A DNA stretch of 64,000 nucleotides from Hydractinia symbiolongicarpus (Eukaryota; Cnidaria; Hydrozoa; Anthoathecata; Hydractiniidae): contig NC_079880.1 in the NCBI RefSeq assembly GCF_029227915.1, positions 25,351,501 through 25,415,500 of the forward strand, read 5' to 3'. Of this stretch, positions 25,001-34,957 are shown piece by piece; position 1 is the stretch's first letter; each line of letters opens with the position of its first letter. The notes under the pieces were generated by a model. The model saw nothing but the letters and a program-made list of their open reading frames with translations. It had not been told where the DNA came from and ran no database searches. Made by a program: the position numbers and the translations under genes.

Positions 25001-26308
25001 TAAAATTGTTTGAATAACACTTGCGACATAAAGAAAAAATCCATTAAATTCAGACCTGTGATGATTTCCAATTGTTTTGTCAAATGAAGAAATTATCTAC
25101 AATTAAATCCATGATAAAATGTCTGTTCTGCCTATAAGTGCAGTTTTGCAGACTTGCTTTATCCGCGCTCCGTCAGTGCTCACCTTCGCATTAGTTAAGA
25201 ACCCCATGGCTAGATTTCTTGTGTAAGACCTTCTTACTGACGACCAAGGAGCCAGGCAAAAGAGATTTATGTCTGTGTAGTTCTTTTAACTAAGTCAGGA
25301 GTCAGTGAAATAGCTAGGGAAAATGGGCAGGTTGGCTATGAATGGGCTTGGTCTTGGGTTAAAAAGACCAGGGTTATTCAATAATTCTCAGATCTAAGAG
25401 AATTCTGAAAACGGAGGTATGCTGTTCTTCCCATACCTCATGTAATTCGGGTACGCGATAGGGCAAAGGAACGCGATCACGTACCTCACAATGAGAAGCC
25501 TGCATGCAAGATCCTGGTCGTTTCAATTCGTATAAAAGGGGAAACAATGGTGGAGAAGGTCTCTTACACAAAGTGCTTCAAACAGACAAAATTGCTAAGA
25601 CCAATCAACTCTAGATGATGTCCATTAGCATGCTGAAGCCTTTTGAAAATTTTTAATCCAGTGCATCCACGAGCCATGTTGCAAAAATATCTATCAACGA
25701 AATAAAAACAAAACATTTTGCCCACAGCAAAAAATGAAGGGCTGTTTTTAGAAGCCCATCTTGCGAAACACATGAATCTAACAATCGTGGAACTGAATGC
25801 CTTGAGGAAAGAATTGCAACCCAATGCAACAAACCCAACCACTTTGCCACTGTATTCTGTGAAAAGCATCTAAGAGCCTTATCCAACCATGTCCGTTATG
25901 GCCCAGCAATGTTTAAGAAATTACATCAGCTGCACAAATTAAAAAATATAGAAAAGCTTGCACAGACTGCATACCTTACAATCGAATGGTTCAGCAGGAA
26001 CTTGGAGTAAAGGCTGCTACAAGGATCATCCACAACAACTTATCACCTTGCTAATACAGTCGATATGGAAGAAGTTCAAAACTTTCAGACCTGGCTACAA
26101 GCTCTTTCTTAAGTAAAGAGAATTTGTTGCTAATTTTTGCTAGTGTCCTTCCCTACACTGCTACGCTTGCAGAAAAGACAGTTAAAATTATACTTATAAC
26201 CCTATTAACTATAAACCGCTTTTAAAAATGAATATTTTCACTTTAACTTTTTGATAGAATTATAAACTTTACAAAGATATAAGCTAGCTAGTTACATACC
26301 TCACTCAT
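16097..26308 (-). CDS. FBXO9: FBXO9, F-box substrate receptor of an SCF ubiquitin ligase
   Basis: F-box protein that recruits substrates to an SKP1-CUL1-F-box ligase. Exons in coding order: 26308-26300, 21929-21777, 21641-21584, 21131-21054, 20768-20699, 20387-20309, 19575-19474, 19400-19339, 18101-18013, 17503-17390, 17177-16954, 16762-16683, 16202-16097. The joined frame has 407 codons (human about 437-447). Residues about 56-90 are the TPR-like helix pair ([16 protein letters not shown]). The F-box is residues about 152-200 ([40 protein letters not shown]). The C-terminal domain has [35 protein letters not shown] and FFFSPVRSY before the stop. All junctions are GT-AG and in phase. The nine-nucleotide first exon (Met-Ser-Glu, then GTATGT) is the least certain part; the 4.4-kb first intron holds repeats. 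Confidence 0.93.
20396..20544 (+). mobile_element. LINE fragment C, 3' end only
   Basis: Same family as copies A and B: ACAGACTTGATACAGAGG through CCCATGCTAGCATGGAAAAC, ending in a GAT microsatellite (about 20515-20544). It is a 125-bp, severely 5'-truncated insertion, antisense in an FBXO9 intron. Its truncated end lies only 7 nt from the acceptor AG of the exon at 20387. Confidence 0.93.
22150..24299. other. FBXO9 intron 1, proximal part
   Basis: No exon or repeat family recognised. Open frames are short and low-complexity. Confidence 0.4.
24300..24545. repeat. Degenerate minisatellite, about 58-bp unit
   Basis: Four to five imperfect units, each with GATCGTAG or GATCATCATAGAT-like sequence followed by GTTTAAAAATCATGAAAA. 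Lies in FBXO9 intron 1. Confidence 0.75.
24797..25400 (-). repeat. Dispersed repeat family, copy 1 (inverted)
   Basis: The reverse complement matches 56440-57165 over about 550 bp. Shared blocks include GACTCCTGACTTAGTTAA, AGACATAAATCTC, GCAGTTTTGCAGACTTG-type sequence and ACAATTGGAAA.CA. The outer end reads GGTTCACAATTC in reverse complement. It lies in FBXO9 intron 1. Probably a transposon relic; class unknown. Confidence 0.75.
25401..26299. other. FBXO9 intron 1, distal part
   Basis: Open frames at 25374-25886 (-) look like chance frames. Plus-strand translation near 25800-26000 hints at a decayed coding sequence, but I could not place it. Confidence 0.35.
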
Positions 26309-28984
26309 GCTTTATAGGGACGTTGTGATGCCGTAAGAAATAGTTGCTAAGTTTGACAGAAAATAATGATACATATCAGGTATTTTCTATGAGAAAATAA
26401 ATAGTTGCAGGCAGGTTCAATTCTTGCCTTTCCCTGGAAATTCTGGATTTAAATAAAGCGCCCCTCAGCTTATGACATTTAGCAAAAGGGTAGTATTACA
26501 CCACATGGGCTGCGCAGCCTTAAATTTTTAAATTTATTCTTCATTTATTATTTTTGAAGCATTGTAAAAAGGATAAAAGCGATTTTTATTATTCATTTCA
26601 GTTTTCATCTTTTAATTTATTTCAAGAAAACTGTTATTTCCCAAAACATGCTTTTTATCCTGTGAAAAAAAACGTTTCGTGTAAACATAGCCTTAAATTA
26701 GACCCTGCAGGTCTGCAACATTATGCAGATATAAACTGCAGGGTTTGTTTACATTTTGTAGTTCACGCAGTTGCAAAGTTTTAACCAGTCACCACTGACA
26801 GAGAAAGGTTGAATCTGTTTTTTTCTACTTTTTCCACTAATTGCATAAAAAGAAACTTTAAAATATGGTTGTTGAATAAAGCCTTAATGGCTGTATATAA
26901 TAATTTTACCGATCCGCTCAAATGTACCCTCTTGAATTTCATAGATATCACAGTTTTTTGCTTTAGATTTGCTTTAGAACTAAAGTATAGCTAGTTAAAT
27001 TATAAGCAGATAGTGGTATTTTGGAAAAAGTTCAAACTTCTGATGATATCACAAAAAAAATTTGCCAACATAAGCTAAAATTTATTACTGCAATTTTGTT
27101 TCTTTCATGACGTACTGTTAAGTGTACCAAGTTTTACTCAACTAGTCTATTATAAGTTTTTTGTGGCTTATAATGTGTTTGAAAAACCACGGACCGAATA
27201 GGGTTAATATGTTTGTGTCTGTCTGTATCAGTTAGAGAGATGTTGTTTTTTTTACTATGAGGAATCCAATAAAGTATGTCTTATTTGTTAATTTTTTTGA
27301 TGTAACAGCATGACATGCATGCATTGTTTGAATCTTAAAATCTTGGAAACAGCTGAAACTTTATTTCCCGGGTTGGTAACTACAGGCCACTGGGACTAAA
27401 CTAAACTAATTTGCTGTAACTTGTAATTCTGCACATTTCACACTACAACTATCTATTTTTTTTGTGGGTGATCATTAAAACTTCCACAGGAAGAGTGGTT
27501 TGAAACAAATTAATTACAAACATTTGTTGGTTAATAAAATTTTTCTTAATTAGTATTAATCCGCGAAGGTTAAAAAATGCATTGCATATCATTTTAAAAC
27601 ATTGTTATTTTAGTCAAACAATATTTTTTTTAAGTATGTGGGAATTTTCATTAAAGCTAGAATATCGTAATTTTAGCCACCATTACCTAAGTCAGGAGAA
27701 GTTCAAACAATTACTGATTTAGACAGTTCTTGACGATTTTTTTACCCAACACATTTTATTATATAAAGTTTTGTATGTACAATCTGTGTTTATATTACAG
27801 TATGAACCTCTATCAGTTTATGTTGGTGATTTCAGTAGGTCTAATTGCTTCACGCATCAGTAAATGTATGTTGACAGATTAGTAGTCACATGACCAAAAC
27901 AATAAAACTTTTCTGTCTGTCTATTGGTCTGAAAAATAAGTGCACTAAATACCAGGCAGTGATTTCAAGTTGTCATTGTGACTGACTTCTGATTTTCCAT
28001 GTTGATCGTTTCCATGTTTATAATACTACACTCTACAATACTGATTTGTTTTTAAACTAAATGATTGTTGAGTTCTGATAGCATGTAAGGAACTGTGTTA
28101 TCTTTGATGCTAACTCAATAAATAAAAAATCACATAACAATAACAGCAGTTCCTAAAGGATGAATCAAATTAAAAAACCTACAATGCCAGTTTGTTTTTA
28201 AAGAAATGTGATGCCTTATCCTGTGATGTAATGAGTCTTAGACACCAAAATAACAAATAAAACATAACAAACAAAATGACAACAACTACCTATGTAAAAG
28301 ATGAATACACATAAATAAACCTATAACAGCTTTGAAATGTTTTTATTGATTGCCATATAAACACTGTACGTGTGCAGCGAAGACATATGAGCTGTTGTTG
28401 TTGTTGTGAGATTTGTATCATTTATTTATTTGAAAAAAAATATGTATGATCATTGTGATGTAATTCTGTTATTAATATTTTTAATGTTCAAATATATATA
28501 CTATCAATATATTTCTAGTAATAAAGTGATAGTGTATTTAACAGACTTCTATGTATATATTATAATTATAATATATACAAACTTCTTTTCTAGTTTCTTA
28601 TTTAATGCATTTATGTTTTGAAAAGTCATCTTTACATAATTACTTTAATAATGCTGAAGAAAAATTGAAGTCCTATTAAAAATAATATTTATTAAATTCT
28701 GACTAAATTAAAATACAAACGTTATTTGTATCCTTCACCTAAATTAAAGATCACTCTCTTAGACTATATATTTAATCAAACACACATGTGGATGTGTTTA
28801 TTTTTCTAAGAAATTGCCTTTAATGCATGTCTCAATGCTAATCGACAAATTTAACATCAATAACATTAATTTAATATCAATAGCTTAATTTAAATTAATG
28901 AAGCCATTACAATGCACTTAATCAGTTTCAGGCCAAAATACTTGGAAATGAGAGGAAATAACTGGTGTCAGCTCTTGCATGGGT
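26309..28984. other. Intergenic, upstream of FBXO9
   Basis: Should include the FBXO9 5' UTR and promoter near 26309. Contains the repeat at 27010-27180. Otherwise AT-rich with no gene that I recognise. Confidence 0.5.
27010..27180 (+). repeat. Dispersed repeat, copy 2
   Basis: Matches 5600-5770 in the same orientation, with substitutions throughout. Both copies are bounded by unrelated sequence, so this is a repeat rather than a segmental duplication. Confidence 0.6.
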
Positions 28985-31900
28985 AAATCATCATCATCAT
29001 CATCATTCTTGGCTTAACGTCCGTTTTCCATGCTAGCATGGGTTGGACGGGGTATATTAATGACCCTCTTCCAATCTGATCTAGACTGTGTTAGGTCTAA
29101 GCTCAACTTCCTCTGTATCAAGTCTGTCCTTATAACCTCCTGCCAAGTCTTTTTCAGTCTGCCTCTGGGCTTTGCCCCAGGAACTATCAAGTCTCTACAC
29201 TTTCTTACCCAATTATCCTCCTCAATTCCTTCCAAGTGCCCCAACCAATTCAATCTTCTTATCTGGATAACATCTTTAATTCTACGGAGACTTAGCCTGC
29301 TTCTTAGCTCATCTGAACTCTTTCTGTCTCTCAGACTTGCGTTACACATCCACCTAACCATTCTCATATCATTCCTTTCTAAACGGTCAAAATCTTCCAG
29401 TTTCACTGCCTATGTATCACTACTGTACAACATAACACTTCTTACACAAGCCTTATACAACCTAACTTTTACCTCAATTGACAAGACTCTGCTAGTCAAC
29501 ACAGGAAGTAACTCTCTGAACTTTTTCCAAGCAGTTCCTATCCTGCAAGTAACACTTCTTCAAACACCCCATTCACTGCCCAACATATCACCTAAGTAAC
29601 AAAAGTTCTTATCTATCTCTAACGAGCCACTGTTGTACATCATTAAAGCTGGAAATACTTCATTCTCTATAATCTCATCTTTGCAACGCTTGCATACAAT
29701 CTGTATGTCAGCTCCTAACCTTCCACTAATACTACTGCACTTCTTATGTACCCAATGCTTGCAAGTCTGACAAAAAATTGAGTTACTACCAACCCCTTTC
29801 CTGCAAACTCCACAAGGCCACTTTCCAACTACAAGGTCACACTTGGCTGCAATGCTACTAATCATGACTTTAGACTTTGCTGTGTTTACCTTTAGCCCTT
29901 TCTCTTCTAGTCCTTTCTTCCACTTCTGAAACTTTTCAACTAATTCTTCCATCGACTCTGCTATGAGAACCAAATCATCTGCATACAATAACTCCCATGG
30001 ACAACCTGTTCTGAACTCCGTCAACAGCGTTTCTAAGACTAGAATAAACAACAAAGGACTAAGTACAGAACCCTGATGTACACCAACATTTACACTAAAT
30101 TCATCACTAAGTGAATCGTTAATCCTGACACGACTTCTAACATTGCTGTACATAGACTGTACCATCGTAACTAGCCACTCATCCACACATAATTTTCTCA
30201 TAGCCCACCAAATAACTTTATGTGGCACTCTATCAAAATCTTTCTCTAAATCTACAAAGGCAAATTAGAGATTCTTTCTCTTTCCTAAATACTTTTCCTG
30301 AAGCTGTCTGAGTAAAAATATTGCATCTGTAGTGCCACACCCTGGAACAAACCAAATTGCATCTTATCTATATCAATCCTTTCTCTGAGTAACTTATCAA
30401 TCACTCTTTCAATAACTTTCATTACTTGATCAACCAACTTCAAACCTCTATAGTTACCCCTTTCTAATGTATCACCCTTGCCCTTGAAACAATTCACTAT
30501 TACACTCGACTGCCACTCACTCGGAATAGCACCATCCTTTATAATCAAGTTAGCAAGACTTGTAATAAGCTCAACTCCAATATATCCAGATGCTTTTACC
30601 ATCTCTGCAACAATACCTGATACTCCTGTAGCCTTGCCAATCTTGAATTTCCTAATAGCCTCCACTACCCATTCTGTCTTGATCTGCCTAGCTGGCCTTT
30701 CTACATCATCATCTGACAAATTTCCCTCATCCCAATCAAACTCAGTGTTAAGCAACCTCTGATAATAATTCTTCCAAGCTACCCTTTTCTCCTTCTCTGT
30801 GCTAGCCAAAACACCTTCATCATTACGTATACACTTCTCACCTACAACATCTTGATTAGTCTTCTTCATTTGCTTTGCTATCTTGAATACCTCATTGCGC
30901 TGGTCTTCCCTTCTTAACACATCTGCAAATCTGTTTCTCTCTGCTTCTGATTTTGCCTTATACACTGCTGTACGAGCACGACACTTAGCTTCTAATTAAA
31001 ATTTTTACTACCACCTGACTTCCACTCTTTCCAAAGTTTCCTCTTTTTCTTTATACACTGGTCAACCTCATTATTCCACCACCAGGTGTGTCTATGTCTA
31101 GCTGGTCCTTTCGTCCACCCACAGGTATCATCAGAAGCTTCTAGAAGACAATTCTTCAAAGTAGTCCAAGTACTTTCAACATTGTCCCTATCACATTGAC
31201 CATTGTGGGCTAACTGCTGAACTTTTGCACTAAATTGTCTTGCTACAATCTTTTCCTTCAGCTTCCAGACTTTTCGACGGGACCTGTACTTTCCCTTGGC
31301 TTCTTTAACACTCTTCAAGATAATATCACAAACCAGCAACCTATGCTGGGAAACACATTCTTCCCCCAATATAACTTTCACGTCCTTCACCACTTTCTTG
31401 TCTGACTTTCTAACCAGGAAGTAATCTATCTGTGTCTTACAACCACCTGACTCATATGTTATCAGCCTACTCTGTCTCTTACTGAATGATGTGTTGCAAA
31501 CCACTATGTCTGTTGCCATTCCAAACTCAAGCAATCTCTCCCCTTCCTTATTTCTGCTCCCAAATCCATAGCCCCCATGCACACCTCTATAACCTTTAGA
31601 TGACTTCCCAACATGACCATTAAAGTCACCGCCCACCATGACAAGTTCAGTGCCTCCAAACTTTGATGTGACTGCTATTAACTCATCATAAAACTTATCT
31701 TTATCTTCCTCACTGAGTCCACACTGTGGAGCATAAACTGACAGAAAAGTGACAATCCTGTTACCTATCAAAAACTTTACCACTATAAATAAGAAAAGTT
31801 TTAAAAACACATGTTAAAATTTTATTTTTAATTTATAAAGTAGCACGAAGCTTTTCGTAACTGAGTTGCATTTTCAAGTGATAAAAATATCCTAAGCTAA

Positions 31901-32600
31901 AAACCTTTATACAAAATATCTACAATAAAATAATTAATTGATTTAATTAAAATGTTCTACCCAAGGGAATACAAGTAAAAATCATGGACAAGCGAAAACA
32001 AAAGAAAGAAAATGTGCAAAATCACCATGTGTATCACTATAATACAACTATTAACACACATAACATCTATTACTTTTTCTACCCACTTCTCTGCAACGAA
32101 TATGCCAACTCCTCCATATCCATCACTATTACCAATCCAAAAAAGCTTATACCTTGCCCTCCTGCCTTCCACAAATCTCACTGAAGCTCCTCTCCACCTG
32201 ACTTCCTGAACACAACACATATCAACAGATCTACGTTCTAACATTTCAACTACTTCACCTGCTCTACCTCTCAGAGTACCAAATTTACACTAGCCATCCT
32301 CAACCTAGTGTTATCTACCTTGTGGTGTGATAGCTGGGTAACGGTCTGACGATGCTCACACCTGACATATGTCCTACCGTGCGCGACACCATCACTCCTT
32401 AGAGTTCCAGCCCCGTTTACGCAGTTTGTCTGATCAACTATTCTTACCGCCATTAATAAAGAGTTTTGGCATTGTTTTACAGCTGGATGCCCTTCCTAGC
32501 GCCAACCGTTCACAGACCGGACTGGGTGTTTTTTAAAGTGACACCATCACTATGTGGCATTTCATGGGACTTCCACAATCGGCCCTTTAAACTAAATAGG
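28985..32600 (-). mobile_element. Near full-length non-LTR retrotransposon (LINE), copy B
   Basis: Minus strand from about 32600: a 5' region with GGCGCTAGGAAGGGCATCCA, then an apurinic-type endonuclease (CCVQEVRWRG, SVYAPQCGLS, GGDFNGHVG, DYFLVRKSD, SQHRLLVCDI), reverse transcriptase ([51 protein letters not shown]), a cysteine/histidine finger ([24 protein letters not shown]) and a conserved tail, ending in a GAT repeat near 28990. Domain order is that of apurinic-endonuclease LINEs; RTE-like is my best guess for clade. It is broken by frameshifts (one near 32300, others near 31000, 30250, 29500) and an insertion at about 31785-32020. Its close similarity to copy A suggests fairly recent activity. 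Confidence 0.95.
31785..32020. other. Insertion inside the LINE endonuclease
   Basis: About 200-240 bp of AT-rich sequence separates the two halves of the endonuclease frame (residues reading EKWVEKVIDV on one side and GNRIVTFLSVYAP on the other). CACTATAA occurs at both junctions and could be a short target duplication. The inserted sequence is not recognised. Confidence 0.6.
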
Positions 32601-32819
32601 GACGCTTTTAAAAAAATTGTAGAAAATATCATCAACTTTACCTGTTACAGACACAAACATTAGTGTTATAAGGTTAAAACCAAGCAAAACAACATAGTAA
32701 AATATTCAAAGAAAGTGTCAAGTGTTTCCTATTCGAAATTCATACATACATTATTTTAAACTGACATGTTGGTAAACAGTCCGAACTTAAAGGTAATTCG
32801 AGGTATAAAATGATGTTGG

Positions 32820-34310
32820 ATTTATTATATATAGAGCTTGAAAATTTAATTAACTGGCATTTTTACTTTTTTAAAAAGCCCTTTTCTTTCTCAAGATATT
32901 CACATTTAAAGAATTTTAAATTTAATTATGCTGCAAAAAATTAAGAGGCCAGGGACAAGCAACTGAGTGTCATTTTGGCAAAAATTTTTATAACATTTAG
33001 GCATTGATAAAGTTTAAATGCACTTCCCTTAACAGGTCTAAAATTATTTGACTGGTTCAAGTCCTACTTAAAGGGCCGAATGCAGCTGACTCCTGTAAAC
33101 GACACAAGATAAGATCTGCTTTATGAAGACGCTTTTGGGCCGCTGCAGGGATATGTGTTGCCCCCCTCTGCTTTTTCTGGATGACTTAAATTCTGTCACC
33201 AGTTCAAACTACCACCATCTAATGCAGATGATACAATAATTATTTCATTCCATAAAAACTTGGCTGAATAATAACAAAATGACTATTAATACGGACAAAA
33301 CTGAAACAATCTTTTTCCGCAACCACAGCCAGTTAAAAAAAGTTGAGAACAAAACTATCAACTATATGGGTATAAGAGAAGTGAAGTGAAAAAGTTAAAT
33401 ATCTTGAGGTAACATTTGATCAAAAAATGCAATGGGAAGAGCACATTAATGACATAAATAGAGAAATACTAATTAAATATTCTAAAATTAGAACCATTCC
33501 ATCTTGTTTAACACCTCACACAAAAAACCTTTTAATTAGTGCACTTGTCATGCTATATTTTAACTACTGCTCCTTGCCATGGGATTGTGCCACCCCAGAT
33601 AGATTGGGAAAACTAGAAAAACGATTAAAATGTGTCCGTACCTTCCTGGAAAAGAGAGGGAATATTCACTGAATAATTTACTCAACAAAACCAATGCCAT
33701 ATTATAGTTTTTAAAGCCATGAATCACGTTGCTCCTGATTACATGTGCTCAAAACAAGAGGAGCTTCAAAAAGCAGGTTCACACATTCCTTGGTCAACAC
33801 GGAATTTGGCAAACAGGCCTTCATTTTTAAAGCTGCAAAAGCATAGAATAATCTTCCAGACCAAGTGACTTGTAATGAAAGCCTGTTTTTTGTTTGAGAC
33901 TTCCATCTTTAATGTATTTGGCAAATTCTAATGGATATCAGTTTTTAATTTTTGTTTTTAATTCTTTTTCTTTTTAATTTTCATAGATTATAAAATATGA
34001 GGCAGTCTAAGGTTTATCATTTTTTTTATTTTTTTTTTCTGTGCCCCCCAGTGGAACCAATACTATAGGTTTTTGTGATTTTCTGGGCTAGCAACTTTAA
34101 ATATTTATTATCATTATTATTATTTTAAAATTATTCATGACAGAAGATTTCCTATTACTTAAATTTGATGTCATAATTTATGCAGCATATTTAATTTCAA
34201 AATTTTTTTATGTAAATATCTTGAGAATGAAAAGAGCTTTTTAAAAAATTTAAAAAGACTTCAAATTATAAACTACCCTTTAATGACCGCTCTATAGTTT
34301 ATAAGTGTAA
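32820..34310. mobile_element. Composite of a second LINE family (relic) with inverted flanks
   Basis: Plus-strand translation of 33040-33860 gives a decayed reverse transcriptase of the CR1/jockey type: LFDWFKSYLKGR, a broken LQGYVLPP (for PQGSVLGP), NADDTII (for YADDTII), VKYLEVTFDQKMQWEEHI and YFNYCSLPWDCATP. Stops and shifts are frequent. The sequence at 32840-32945 recurs inverted at 34160-34270 (CTCAAGATATT and TTTTTTAAAAAGC blocks) and, in the first orientation, near 58150-58290, so a second repeat flanks the relic. Confidence 0.75.
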
Positions 34311-34930
34311 CTGTGCTGGTCGTGATTGTGATTTGATCCACATCTGAAAACAAGAATAGACAACCACATCAAAAGGAACACTAATTCACGTTTTTTAAAT
34401 ATCTTTATTGCAAGGAGTGGTGTTTCTCAGCTTATAAAATAATTGTTTTAAAATAATAGATAACAATAAAAAAAGGTAATTTAAGAATCAAAGAATCCCT
34501 TACATGTCCAATGGAAAAAGCCTGATCTCAATTCTTAAATTGCTAACTTGGCACTTTCTTTGTCTATTTAAGTGTTTTATTTTTTTCTTCTTCTTTTTCT
34601 CGCATGGTAGGAAGCCACAAACTCAAAAGATTCACTTCCAAAATTAAATTCAGCCCAGTTTCAATGAAACGTTATGTGAACTGTCACTGCTCGAAATTTC
34701 ACCTTGCTTGAAAAAAATTAACTATCAAGCACTGGACAAAAATAAAGGAATGATGTGCAAAATGGCCTATACCAGAGATGAATAAAAAGCTGGACAAATT
34801 TATATTAATGAAAGTAGTGGAAACCATATTGATAAAAACTTTTCATATTTTAACATATTAGCCATCTTTAGACAACACAAAGATCTTTTCCATATAAAAG
34901 ATGATTTTCTTCATGAATTGCTACATAATA
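34311..34930. other. Upstream of the SLC18B1-like gene
   Basis: AT-rich, no gene recognised. Promoter or a non-coding first exon may be here. Confidence 0.4.
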
Positions 34931-34957
34931 TCTTTTTAGTTGCCAGCTATAAATTCC
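34931..34957 (+). promoter_or_regulatory. Acceptor just before the SLC18B1-like start
   Basis: TCTTTTTAG ends at 34939 and is followed by an 18-nt leader and the ATG at 34958. It implies either a non-coding upstream exon or a spliced-leader acceptor. Confidence 0.6.

Noticed and set aside
25374-25886. Overlapping minus-strand frames in FBXO9 intron 1
   Set aside because: No recognisable domain, and they overlap a dispersed repeat boundary.
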